In this document: positions 36,929-49,634 of the stretch, piece after piece | How positions within the stretch are numbered: the stretch's first letter is position 1 | Layout of the letters: every line of letters begins with the position of its first letter | Assembly: GCF_013373865.1 (NCBI RefSeq) | Contig: NC_050471.1 | Location: 8,469,307-8,533,306, forward strand | Direction of reading: 5' to 3' | DNA from: Monomorium pharaonis | Lineage: Eukaryota; Arthropoda; Insecta; Hymenoptera; Formicidae | DNA length: 64,000 nt | Notes under the pieces: generated by a model | What the model saw: only the letters and a program-made list of their open reading frames with translations | What the model was told of the DNA's origin: nothing | Database searches by the model: none | Translations under genes and position numbers: made by a program

Positions 36929-39678
36929 CGTTTACCTACGACCGGCGGTACTGATTTTCGCAAACACGATACAAGCGAAACCTACGACGACCTAGAGCGG
37001 AAGAACGTTCCACACGATCTATGACGTAGCCGACGACGTAGCGATGAGCGGACCTTCTCGTACGCAGGCATTCGCTTCTTCAAGACCGATCGCAATCGTG
37101 TGTTCGCCCGTGTATGTGTGTGTATGTGTATCGTGTGTACGTATGCGGTGTGTACGCGTTCTTTCTCTCTCTTTCCCTTTCGCTCGCGCTCTCTCTTTCT
37201 CTCTCTCTGCCCGTTCTGGCCACGCTCTTCTCTCTTCGTGTTTTTGAAACGGAACAATCGTCGCCGGGGCGGCCGTCTCGCGTCACATCTCGTCGCCCAT
37301 CGGTCCGCGGCACGCGGTCGCGCACGCACACGGCACAGCTGCACACCACCGCTGTGCCCCAAAAATATCGACGTCCATGGCTGTCCCTGTAACGCCTGAC
37401 AGCCGTACGCGCGCGGTGCTGCCGTGTGTCCTCCGTGTGTGGTGTATGCGGTGTGTGCCGCGAGACAACAGCGACGGTGGCGGCGGCGGCGGCGGTGGCA
37501 GCGGCGGCGGCGGCACTGGCTCGCCGCCACCAGACAAATCGATATCCTGTTAAATCGCCAGCCAGCCAGCCACCAGCCTCCCCAGCCTGCCTCTGCCTGC
37601 GCTTATTAAATTACACCTGCCTGCACGCGGCGCGGTCGACGCACGACGGATGGACGGACGCGTGTGCTTGGGGACGACACGACACGACGCGGTGCGGCGC
37701 GGTGGCGGCGGCGGCGGCGGCGGCGGCAGCGACGGCGACGACGACGATGACGACGACGATCCGAGCACACGTCGCAGCACTCGCGCACGCACACGGCTAG
37801 CCCCACAGCACGGCAATTATCGCGACGGCATGTCTCCTTCCTTCCTGTTCCTCCCCTTTGACGGCACCACGGTCCCGGCCCCCCAAAACACAACAGAAAA
37901 CAGCGACGGGGCGATGATGATTCCGCCTGGGAATGGGAGCGACAAGAGAGCCACCCGTGGGGGGCTACGTGGGGGTGGCGTGTGGCGCCCCCTGGCGCCT
38001 TGCCACCCACGGCGTTCAAGCGAGATTACGCGTGTGACACCTGTTCCCCCCCCCCCCTCCTCACTCGTTAGTATCGACGAATCCGCGCATGCTCGACGAA
38101 GTGCCGCTTTCATCGAACTTAACTAGCGCCGCGCAACGTGCAATGCCAATTTTATGCGTTTAAAGGCGCTAGCACCGCATCGCCGATCGAGTGGCGCCAA
38201 TTTTAAAAAATTCAATTTTAAGTTAGAATTATAGAGCGATTAAAATTAAAATTTGAGGTTTTAATTGTTCCAATTTATTACCTATATTATTTATTTTTAT
38301 TTATTTAGAAAAAAGATAAAAATACATATATGTTTACACTTAAAAGTAGGCGAAAAACCCATTTTTCTTAAATAGAACTTAAAATATATGCGTTTATAAT
38401 CAAATAAATATTACAAATATTTAAATTATTAAGCTGATTAAATTTGTAAATTGCAAACTGCAAAACTAAAACTGATCATATTATTTTATTTTTTGTTTAT
38501 TTTTTTAACTCATAATTTATTTATGTAAATATAAAATACTTTAAATTAATCATTAATTTTTAAACAAAAATAATACGTTGTTAAGGAGAAAATTTCCAAT
38601 ATTTTTAGTTAAAACCTTAATATTATTCATATAATATAATTTTTTAATTTAAACCTATTTATAAATTAATATTTGAAATAAAAAATTATTTAAATTATTA
38701 TTTTAAAATTTTTCTGTTTGACAACAATAAAGTATAATTTGCAGAAAATAGATAAGGAAAACGAAATAATACAATAAATTTTAAGTTTTGCAGTTGGCTA
38801 TTCTTAAATTTAATTAAAGGGATATACATGCATGCATTAGCTACAATTAATTGTTAAATCGCGTTCTGTGTACGAGCCATTAAATTAATTACATTATAGA
38901 TTAGATTAAGCGAAAGCTTTCGATTGCGAAATCGCATATTCTTTACTATAGTTTCTTTACAATACTATAGAAATAAATCATGATAATTTCGAAAAAAAAG
39001 AAAAAAAATTAAGTACAAAAAGTTTAAAAATAAAATAAACATGTAAAAATGTGTTAATAAAAAATAACAAAAATATCCATACATGCGATATGTTTGCGAT
39101 ATGGAAGCTACTCGAATAATCAAATCACATTAGTTTGCTCTTTGCAGTTAATTTCTTGTAGCTTCTAAAATTTCTTATTTTTCCCTTTCATTTTTTTTCA
39201 GCGTTTGTATTTTATTTCAAGTGTAAATAGTATTTACACTTGTAGCGACAAGGAACAGATTGATACGGACACACACACGAGTTTACCAGTCATATAATTC
39301 GTCATGACCACAGACATTAATATTATAACCATGACGAAGTGAATAGCTGTCATCCCCCTCTTTCTCGTGCTTTCCCCTGATATATTCATTATTTATTGTA
39401 TTATCCTATATGCTGTTAAGTGTGAGAAAATCGACACACTGTAACTCGAGGGGTTAGCTTGTAGCAGCGTTACGTTGCAGTTTCGTGCTCCTTTTTTACG
39501 TTACGCTCGAGCGAAAAGATTTCTTTTTTCTCTCTCTTTTTCGTACAAATACATTTAATCCGATGATGTTTACACTGCGCGTCGTGAGTGCTGCGTGCCA
39601 CATCGTATAACCTCCAAAGCAGTGCGTGACAACAATTTTTATCGTGTTCTTTATAGATTTTCTCCGTTTTACAAAGCT
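36929..39678. promoter_or_regulatory. Zinc-finger / EMC2 divergent region with CpG-rich leader
   Basis: From 36929 to about 38120 the DNA is GC- and CpG-rich, with CT runs (37163-37209) and GGC/GAC runs (37477-37515, 37703-37762). It probably holds the promoter and 5'UTR of the zinc-finger gene. Its long open frames are artefacts of composition. From 38120 to 39480 it is AT-rich with no feature beyond a 25 bp palindrome at 39218-39242. The EMC2 promoter should lie in the last 200 bp. Confidence 0.55.
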
Positions 39679-41361
39679 ATGGCGGGATGTTACGACAAGC
39701 TGTCGTGGACGGGTGAGTTTTGCCATTTATGACAGCGTAATGTATTACCGTCAGATTATTTAATTCTAAAATAAACATCAATACTAACGTTGCGTTCTAA
39801 AAATTATGAATGGTACGTAGCGTTGGACATATGCTTTACAAAATTTGTAATATTTAACTAAATAGATTTTTAAAATAAAGTTTTTATATTAAGAGGTAAT
39901 TTAATCTAATTTTGCAAAAAGTTTAGCTAATTATTGTTGAATAAATTTTATATTGTTAGCATGTCTCTAATTTGTTTTTTGATATATTGTTGCATGTATT
40001 TTATTTGGTTTAAATATTTTAATATTTTTTTTTATTTATTAATTTATAATTATATTATAATTTATATTATAATACTTTAAAGCATAAAATAAAATAAAAA
40101 TGTAAAACTCAATAATTTGCTAAAATCAAACATATACTATTTTTGTAAATTTATTAAAATTAATGGTATTGCATTTAGAACCCTTATATGTTTCTGATGA
40201 TAACTCTTTGTGATTTTGTTATATAGAAGTGCGAGATTTATTGAGAACTTGGAGAGAAGATTCTGAGCGCCGAAGTAAAGATGTAGTAGACTTTTGGGAA
40301 AATACATTGATGGGAAAGATTGATCGTTTAGGCAATGAAAGTATAGTCACTCAATATTTATTTTTTTATTTAAAACTTCCTTAAAAATTATATGTATATT
40401 ATAAATGTTTAATATTTTATCTTTTATTATTTAGAGTATCTGGTTCTGGAACAAGTATGTGTAGCTGCATTGGACTGTTATCGATTACCATTAGCTGAAT
40501 ACTGCATTAAAATTTTAATGCGTGCATTTCCTGGCAGTTTACGCGTTCACAAATACCATGCTATGCATTTAGAAGCATTAGAAATGTAATAATTTTATTA
40601 ATAACTTATTATATATGTATAAATGTATAGTAATATTTATTCTGATGTTTGATTGACATTGTTTTCTAGGTACGATGAGGCAATGGAAGTTTTGGATTCT
40701 ATTATAAAAAGAGATGAGACCAATGCAGCACCAAGAAAACGTCGTGTTGCCATTTTAAAAGCTCGTGGACGTATTCCAGAAGCAATTAAAGAGCTTACAG
40801 AGTATCTGAAAAGGTTAGTGATACATATTTTTTTCATACTTCTAAATACAAATGTTTCAAAATTTTATAAAATTATATAAAGTTTATAAATTTAAATTAA
40901 AATATAAATTATTCATCATATTAAATTTAAATAATTTACATATTTAGATTTATGAGTGATCAAGAAGCATGGCACGAGCTGTGTGACTTATATTTACAAG
41001 AACAGGAATATTCTAAAGCAGCTTATTGCATGGAAGAACTTATATTGCATAATCCACACAGTCATTTAATTTATCAAAGATATGCGGAAATAAAATATTC
41101 TCAGGTAGTATATGTATCCACCTTTGACTATGTAAGTATGGACTGCTAGCAGCCTATTTTCCCCATTAGAGCAAGTGAGGTATCTTCTGTATCTAACATG
41201 ACAACAATCTGCAGCGCTACCAAATACCAAAAACCCAGGAGTTTTAAACAATTTTAAATGCCACGAGGTTATGTTCAGCACAGCTATAGAGATCTATCAT
41301 ATGTAAGTGAGTATCGTCGAGCATAACGTCACAGTATAGGTATGTGTGTGTTTGTGTGTGT

Positions 41362-41402
<41 letters not shown>

Positions 41403-42052
41403 TGATAGCGTCATACATTAGTTCACCATTTTCTTGTTTGGTATCTTGTAGTGCTGCAAATGTTGACTATGGGCTGCTAGCAGTCCATACTTAAATAGTC
41501 AAAGGTATCCACAGTTTTGACATTTTTATGATGCTAATATATGCTACTCATAGTAATTTACCTAGATTAGCATAAAAAGTCTAATATTTGATTATTAAAT
41601 TAATATACATATTAGATATTTTTAAATATTTGTAAAAAGTTTATAAATTTAGATATTTTTTAATGTAAAAAACTCATGTAAATTATACTTTATTCTTTAG
41701 GGTGGATTTGATAACATGGAACTAGCAAAAGCTTACTTTTGCCAAGCTGCGAAATTAAATCCAAATAATATTAGAGCTCTATATGGTTTGTTATTAGTAA
41801 GTTTCATTATTACATTATAATGCTACATAGCAATTATAAAAAGTTTTGACATTCTTACGAACATTTATCTAATTTCAGACAACAAATAATATTGCGACAT
41901 CACCTAAATGCCCTTCATCCAAGAAAAAAGAAGCAATGAAACTAAGTGAGTGGGCTAGTAAACAAATTGAGAAACAATATGAAAGTAAAGTTTCAAATGA
42001 AGATATTAAAAACGTAGAACGTCTACTAGGACAATTGCAACTTGAAGCTTAG
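39679..42052 (+). CDS. EMC2: ER membrane protein complex subunit 2 (EMC2 / TTC35)
   Basis: Cytosolic TPR subunit of the ER membrane complex, which inserts tail-anchored and multipass membrane proteins. Exons 39679-39712, 40227-40340, 40435-40585, 40670-40813, 40948-41104, 41701-41796, 41879-42052 (870 nt, 289 aa; human 297). Diagnostic stretches are ALDCYRLPLAEYCIK, FPGSLRVHKYHAMHLEALEMYDEAM, NAAPRKRRVAILKARG, SDQEAWHELCDLYLQEQEYSKAAYCMEELILHNPHSHL and GGFDNMELAKAYFCQAAKL. These are TPR helices, with no signal peptide or membrane segment, as expected. The start is the only ATG before the first donor: MAGCYDKLSWT. Intron 5 is enlarged by a palindromic element (41113-41513). Confidence 0.95.
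41113..41513. mobile_element. About 400 bp inverted-repeat element in EMC2 intron 5
   Basis: The left arm contains CTTTGACTATGTAAGTATGG and GACTGCTAGCAGCC. The right arm carries the reverse complements (GGCTGCTAGCAGTCCATACT, AATAGTCAAAGG). A second inner pairing links GCAGCGCTACCAAATACC with GGTATCTTGTAGTGCTGC. The centre holds a mirrored TG/CA microsatellite at 41343-41400. No open frame. Confidence 0.7.
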
Positions 42053-42867
42053 GTATTATGTTGTTTAACTATATTCTTATATTTTAATTTTTTAAGAAAA
42101 ACATACGCGCGCTCAAATAATATATGTTTGAAGATATTGTAATAACGATTTCCAAAGAATCTACTGTAAATGTGAGGAATTTTAAATACGTTTTGTAATG
42201 GTGTACGGTTAAAAAGAAGTAACAAAATCTAATCAAAATAATTTAATTTAATTAGTATTGTTTCTTACTAATTTTCGTTATATAACGTATGTACATTACG
42301 GTTTAGGAAATTTTATCTTGTTTCAGGTAATTTTACCAATGTCCATGTACAATTGTATATGTTGATACATTAGTTAATTCATCTATTAGTATCGTCGAGT
42401 TTCAAATGCACAATACGTAAATATCTGCTGAATATACATTCGTATTTCTATACATTATTGTATATTGTATTAAGTAAATGATGATAATTATTAATCCTTT
42501 GTAATTGTGATCACTTGCAATTCTCTGTAACTCTGTTTAATATCATCGTTATTACATTGTTAATTATTATCGGTTATATTATACATATTTATGCAATAAA
42601 AAATGGCGTTGGATAGAAAGGATATATCATGTGTGCAAAAAATATCATTTATTTCTAAATCTTTGCAATATTTAGCTTTGTTTCCATATCAACTTTTAAA
42701 ACTACTTTGTACATAATAAACAAGAATTGCAAAATCAGATAGCCACACTTTGTCAATATTTTTAAATAATTATATATACTCGCAATAAGAGAAAGATATA
42801 TAAAAGTGAAAAAAAGGTCTAGAATGTCTGCTTTTTTAATATAATACTGTTTTAAAAAATATTACAA
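42053..42867. other. EMC2 / TRMT11 convergent 3' region
   Basis: AT-rich with no gene. AATAAA at about 42596-42601 fits the EMC2 polyadenylation signal. The TRMT11 3'UTR comes from the other side. Confidence 0.55.
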
Positions 42868-45800
42868 TCATCTTTCAGTAACTTCTTTGTTACTACGTTC
42901 CCATTCATCTCGTCTCTTCACTCTTTCCGCAGCTTTCCTCGTTCGTTTTTCCTTCCTAGTTTCCTCACGTAATGCAAAATATTTCTCACGGAAGTCAGTT
43001 AAATTCATGATAACACTCTTGTCTGTTGCCTGCCGTCAAACATATTGATTAAAAAAACATATACTTTATATAAAACATATAATTTAATCATATCAATGAA
43101 ATGCAAACTAACAGAAAATGAAAGTAAAACTCGATTTTAATTTCGAAAAGAAGAAATTTTTATATATGTATAAAAAATTCTATTCTATATCTTTATACTT
43201 TGAAATTCTTTATAGATGTGATGCAAAACTAGGTAAGAGTATACTTTTGTTACAATTTATGAATATGTACCTCTGGTTCTTTAACTTTCTTATAAGTTAA
43301 TAATCTTCTGCTAGTGTAGTTGCTTAATATTTGTTCAGAATTGGCTATTAGCTTCAAGCAAGAATGTGCTGGTAATTGGTCTTCTGTATATTGATCTCTA
43401 TAAATCAAATTTGACAACTTTGTCTATCAGTTTGTAGATATTTAACAACTGGTTAATAATTTTTAAAACTATAATAATTCTTTACATATTAAATAAGTGT
43501 AAATATATACCTAAACAATGGATACCAACAGACCAGTCTACCCTGAAGTTTCAAATGTCTTGCAGAAAAGCACAACAAATCTCTATATATTTGATTTAGC
43601 CCATAAACAATTTTTGAAGGAATGTGAGAAGTTGCTTGATGTTCCTCTATCACTGGATTAATTTTCATAGTACCTATACGTTCTGTAGCCTCCCTTATAC
43701 CGTAAGGTGCTGCAAGACATTTTTTTCTTTTTTTAATATTAAATTCGCATCATAAAATCAAATTTTACTCCTAAATCTTATTGAATGATCTATTCACACA
43801 ATAATTTATATTTTAAGATTTTTTATGCAATATTTATACTCACGATCTGTTATAATAGCATCTATTCGGAAATTTGCCCGCCACAGTGGATATGAAAAAT
43901 CTGCTACCACAACATCAAGATAATGAGAACTCATTCCATATTGCTGCATATTCGCTGCGATACTCTCATCTTTTTCCCTTGTCTTGATACAATTATATAT
44001 TTATTAATTCAATACAATCATTCAACGATTTATTTGTATTATTTTGTACATGTGTTTTTCGGCACCTTCTTTCATGTTAGATCACAACACTTCTGAGTTA
44101 ACTTATAAATTATTTTTATAAATATAAAAATATTCCTCAATTGTGTAAAGTATTGAATATTTGAATATTTTATTTAAAAAATTGTATATAAATGTTACAA
44201 TTAACATTTATTATAACGCTTTCTTAGGTTTCAAAGAAATGTGCTGAATCATTTGTCTTGAATCGCGTGTTGGGGGTTAATTTAATATTGTATAGAAATT
44301 TCATGTGCGAGAGAAACAATAATTAAACTCTCTTTAGCAATACCTTCTGCGATATCCGTGTAGGTCTGGTACGGCCGTGAAGCATTAAAAAATCAATATC
44401 TGTTCCAAACGTATATCCTCCAAATTGAGATGCAGCAATTAACAAAGAACCTGTCCCCACAAACGGATCGAAAACTAGATCCCCATTTCTAATTTGTGCC
44501 TGATTTGCCATTATCAGCGACAGCTGAGGATCCATTGATGTATTTCCTATAAATTTCCTAGTTTTTAGTGACAACTTTTGAATTAACTCTCTCTGACCAT
44601 CGGCAATCTATAATAAAATGATATTACAGCCTATAAACATTTTATGTATAATTGCATTACTCACCCATCTTCCAAAGAAGTATTCATGAGGTTCCTTAGG
44701 AATGTTATTGGGATTAAGTCCATAATATTCTATATAGTACAGAGTAATATCCGGATTTTTCAATTTAACTGATCCTTCAAGGGGTAGATAACTGAAAGAC
44801 TACTCCCCCACAATATTGGATTAAATTTAGGTGTATTTAAGTGTATTAAATAAATAATTGTATTTTATTGCAATTTTAGGATTAATATACATCAAATCAC
44901 ATAACTGAGAAATATCTACTTACTTCAATTTTATTTATCTTCTCACGTTGCGAAAAATGTTTACAAAAAGTCTCCACCACAATTTTAAATGATTTTTTCT
45001 TATCTCTTGTCATAGCCTCTGAATTTTTAACCGAGTAAGATTTTAAGGAACTATGTAAGTCTTCATTTCGTTTACCTTGTCCCCAAAGTTCCAAACAGAA
45101 GCGCAACGAGACTGCCCTACTGGCAACTTGATGCACTGCACTTTCGTTAGGTAAATCTACAATCCAATAAGGCTAAAAAAAAATTGATAAATTTATCTTG
45201 TTCATACCATACATTATTTGTTTCTATATACTAACAATTTAAATCTTATAAAAATTGATATATCTTTATATTTTTTTGTATAAGTTGCATATTGAATTAT
45301 GTGTGTGTGTGGGTGTGTGGGTGTTAAAGTACCGTTAAAGTACAATGTTTGTATTATTATAATAGCATCTTAAATCATCAGCATCTTTCTCATTTGCATT
45401 TAAATTATGTCACAACTATTGTTAGCTCACAAAATATAAGTAGCAAAAAAAAAAATTTTGTAAAGAAATCTTTTAAATCTATTCCAATATAAAGAATAAA
45501 TATATAAGCTGAAAAAGTGTTACATATTATTGTAAGTACTTAATAACATTCATACTTCCTTACATGTTCCTTTGGTTTCATTATTGCACATGGATTAATG
45601 TTAAACATGTCAAATATAGATTCTATTTCCTGAAAAATAGAATAAATATAAAACCAATATTCAATTTTGTATATAAAATACATATTTATAAAAACCATCA
45701 AACATTGAAACAAATTACAAAAAAATTAGAAATAAATTTTCTTCAAATGTAATACAACATTTTTACATACAAATATAAAAAATACATTACATCTACAATA

Positions 45801-46116
45801 AAAACAAAAATTAAATTACATTTCTTTTCCAATATAAAATTTACTAAAGCAAAAATATTGTAATTTATTTCACTATAACTAAATATAAATATTCTTTACG
45901 AATAAAAAATAAAAAAATAAAAATTTATATTTTTTGAAAATACAGAATGTAAATTTAAAAAAATTTGGCACACAATATACTGAATACAGTAATATTTTTA
46001 ATATTACTTTATAATACATAATCATTAAAATTTGATAAGAAAGTACTTACGGCTAATCGAAAGTCCACGTGTTCATGAGCAAACCAAAAGAGATATCTTT
46101 TCAATTGATTGCTCAT
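42868..46116 (-). CDS. TRMT11: tRNA (guanine-10-N2) methyltransferase TRMT11
   Basis: Catalytic subunit of the m2G10 tRNA methyltransferase, partner of TRMT112 and orthologue of yeast Trm11. Nine exons: 46051-46116, 45564-45629, 44924-45172, 44665-44799, 44344-44607, 43844-43982, 43511-43709, 43271-43397, 42868-43029 (1407 nt, 468 aa; human 463). N-terminal THUMP-like part (MSNQLKRYLFWFAHEHVDFR, LELWGQGKRNEDL). Then FGRWIADGQRELI, RKFIGNTSMDPQLSLIMANQ, the SAM-binding VFDPFVGTGSLL near residue 218 and the catalytic DPPYGIRE near 306. The C-terminus is lysine/arginine-rich. Exon 4 must use an AG at 44800-44801 with a poor pyrimidine tract to keep frame; a better-looking AG lies 8 nt downstream. 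Divergent from MIPEP. Confidence 0.93.
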
Positions 46117-46396
46117 TTGTAAGATCACTTAATATTGTAAATTGTTATATCAAATACCGTGTTAAACGGAACTTCAAACGAAACGTGTTATTGTTGATAG
46201 TAACCTAACCTTAAATCAACCGATCAGATGTTTAGGCGGTGACTATAAATTTCATAAGATTAGAAAGTTCAATATTCTGGTTGCATGATTGGTGAATTAC
46301 TGTAGAAATACACTGTTTATAGTGATGCGTTCTTTCAGTATCCTTTAATACGAAACACGAGGGAGAGAGATGGACATCTCCTCGAGAAAAGTAATT

Positions 46397-46515
46397 GGTC
46401 TGTTCTTTCTAGCTGCACTGTTACACTGGTGCAATAAGTTAGAATGAGAAAAAATATACTTGTCTTACTTTAACTTATTGCACCGGTGCAACAGTGCAGC
46501 TAGAAAGAACAGACC
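46397..46515. mobile_element. 119 bp palindromic MITE (GGTCTGTTCTTT family)
   Basis: Ends GGTCTGTTCTTTCTAGCTGC and GCAGCTAGAAAGAACAGACC are exact reverse complements. The following inner arms contain GTTACACTGGTGCAATAAGT and its near reverse complement. Nearly identical to 60031-60150. Confidence 0.85.
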
Positions 46516-46615
46516 ACATGTATCGATTGACCAACACGTGATTTGTAGGTTATCCCTAGCGTTCCTGTAAGGGATACCATCGCACGTTCGTAAACATTAT
46601 AACTATCTGTTTGTT

Positions 46616-46750
46616 AAGGCGATTTTTGGCGCTCGTTTGGTACATGCATCAAAGCGTACTAAACTGTACTAGAACCAATAACATATAAGTAAAGTTTTAT
46701 CTTATTGGTACAGTTTGGTACATGTACTAAACATCGCCAAAAATCACCTT
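46616..46750. mobile_element. 135 bp palindromic MITE next to the MIPEP start
   Basis: Ends AAGGCGATTTTTGGCG and CGCCAAAAATCACCTT, with inner complementary TTTGGTACATGCATC / GTTTGGTACATGTAC segments. TTAA lies at each edge, which could be a TTAA duplication, but the right side is one base off. Confidence 0.75.
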
Positions 46751-46816
46751 TAATTACCAGAAATTTACAAATGACTGGTCCTTTATGATATAATTTCCAA
46801 AGTGTACTTCCAAAGA

Positions 46817-49578
46817 ATGCTACGAGTACTTCAGAGACAAATCTTACGAAATGCCAGGAAATTGAACACATGGTCGCCCCTTGCCACGGCATTTAATTCT
46901 ACTGTCAAAGATGAGAGTCACCCGGCAAGTATGTCAGAGAAAGAAGTGGTAAGTCTCGAAAAATTCTAATTTAATTGCGATTTAATTTTTTAACTCTAAA
47001 TTTTCTGGAGCTGACAATGGGTCTGTTGAATCTGCCAATTATAAAGCTTGAATTATTGTTATTAAAATAAACTTATATTTATTCTTTTTTTATATGAGTT
47101 ATGCCATTTTGTTTCCTTGAAATTAAATTAGTGCCTTTCAGTCAAAATAAATGATTTTTTCAGAGCCAGCATCAGTAACTGGCATACATTTTAATGTTAC
47201 TTTTAAAGGTTTAAAAGTTTTTTTTATAAAACAAATTTATTAAAATTAAAATAAAAAATAAGCTCAGTATTTGTCAAAATGAGTATCAAGTTGATATGAC
47301 TTTTTAATTAATATTTCAATTAAAACATAATAGAACTTTTCCTAATTTTATACTGCATTAACAAATTATATTTTGCATTATATCTTACTAATTAAAATTG
47401 TCTTCAAGGGATTGTTTTGCATACCAGAGTTAAAAACTGAAAATGGCTTTGTTATATTGAAAAATTGTGTGTTGGCTGAAGTCAATGTTCTCATCGAGGA
47501 AGCAACGAGCAAGAATAGAAAGAGAAAAATGGTAGAGATATTTGATGAATTGTCCAATACGCTATGTAAAGTAGCTGATATGGCAGAGTTTATTAGGATT
47601 GCTCATCCTGATCAACGATATGTTCGAGCTGCTGAAGACGCTTGTATAACTATTAGTGGTGTAGTTGAAAAGTGAGTTTACTTTTGAATGTTGAGGAAAA
47701 CAAGTTGTTTTAATTATTTCTATATTATATTTATATCAAGCATTTAATTGCTATGTTGCAGTTTAGAAATTATATTTTTTATCTTTTATGTTATTATATC
47801 ACATTAATTTTTATTATTACATTATAATAATTATTGATTTTGATATATTATGAATTTTTCTAAAATTTATATTTATAATATATTCATAATATAACAAAAT
47901 ATAACAAAAAATTCATAACAATAAATAAATTAAATTAGTGTCAGTCAAAATAAATTAAATGAATTTCACAGAGCCACTGTCAGTAACTATGGTATAGATT
48001 TTACTATCACTTTTAAAGGTTTAAAAACGAGTTATACACACACACACACACACACAACTCTTACACTCAATAAAAAAAATTAAAGTGACATAATGTTATA
48101 TAATAAAAAATGTAACATTTTAAAGACATTATTGAATTATCAAAATTGATTTGCAGACTGTGGTACTATGTTTATAAATTGAATATATATTTTGTAGACT
48201 AAACACACATCGTGAGTTATACGATTCGCTAAAACAAGTGACAAGTAATGGTGATATTCAAGCAACGTCTGATATAGATGATCATGTAGCCAAATTATTT
48301 CTGTTTGATTTTGAGCAATGTGGTATACATTTGCCGGAAAGACAGAGAAGAAGAGTGGTGGAGCTAAACGATTATATCTTGCAAGTAAATATTTTTCAAT
48401 GATATTCTAATTGTCAGATCCATAAATGTGCTGTTCCTTAGGTTGGTCAAAAGTTTATGGCTGGTGCCGTTGCCCCAAAAACAGTTAACGCCGATGTGTT
48501 ACCTGACATTATTAGGCAGTAGTAAGTGCGTTAATTTAAGTGATTTTTTCGTCATTTAACTAAATTCTACTGTTTTGTTTAAAACTTTTCAAAGGTGTAA
48601 GCTTTAGAAAAGTACCTCGTTGATATCGGATACATTTCACAGTTTTATAACGGAGAATGGTCAGATATTAGTGCAAGGATTTTACACAGACTCTTCTAAC
48701 ACCGCTGTTCGCGAAGCAGCGTATAAATTATTTTTATTCCCGGATAAGGAGCAAGAATATTTGTTGCATGAACTCTTGCACTCTAGGCATCTATTGGCAG
48801 AATCATGTGGATTTGTGTCGTACGCACACAGGTGATTTCGGAGTACTATTTTTTGAACAAAAACAAGAGTATTTGTAATTGTAAATTTATTATTATAGAG
48901 CTGTAAAAGGGAGTACGGTAAAATCGCCGGATGTCGTAAAGGAATTTCTCAATATATTAAACGACAATTTGCAGCCTAAAGCGTTACAAGATTTTCAAGA
49001 GATGCAAAAGATGAAAAATGCTGAATCACGAATAAAACAAGTTTGTATCTATCTATAATCGTACGATATTTATTATAATATGATACTATTTATGTGTATT
49101 CCATTTATGTTATTCTATTCATGTAATTATGTGAAATATAAAGCAATTACAGTTTTTAATTCTGATATGTCTTCTATTTCACCAAAATTATTTCTCTTTT
49201 TATTAAACAGAAATTGATGCCATGGGATACTCCTTATTTCATGGCAAAGGCGAAGAAAGCTTGGTTAAATACTTCTACCACCGAATTTACTCCATACTTT
49301 TCTCTTGGTGCTTGTATGGAGGGTTTAAATTTCCTTACACAATCATTGTACAAAGTTAAGCTCGAATCTGTCCCAGTTTTATCTGGAGAAGTATGGGCAA
49401 CTAATGTTCACAAATTAGCTGTAATAGATCAAGAGGAAGGAATCTTGGGTTACATCTACTGCGATTTCTACGAAAGAGCAGGAAAGCCTAATCAAGACTG
49501 CCACTTTACGATCCAAGGTGGAAAGCAGCTTTCAGATGGCTCTTATCAGGTATAAATTATATTTAAAAAAATATATAC

Positions 49579-49634
<56 letters not shown>

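Larger units (their letters stand above)
46117..46816. promoter_or_regulatory. TRMT11 / MIPEP divergent promoter region
   Basis: A 700 bp interval between opposed start codons. It contains two palindromic MITEs (46397-46515 and 46616-46750), the second ending only 66 bp before the MIPEP ATG. Both promoters probably lie in the remaining 450 bp or within the elements. Confidence 0.6.

Noticed and set aside
37426..38126. Several overlapping long frames in the CpG-rich leader
   Set aside because: They exist in many frames on both strands because of GGC/GAC runs; compositional artefact.
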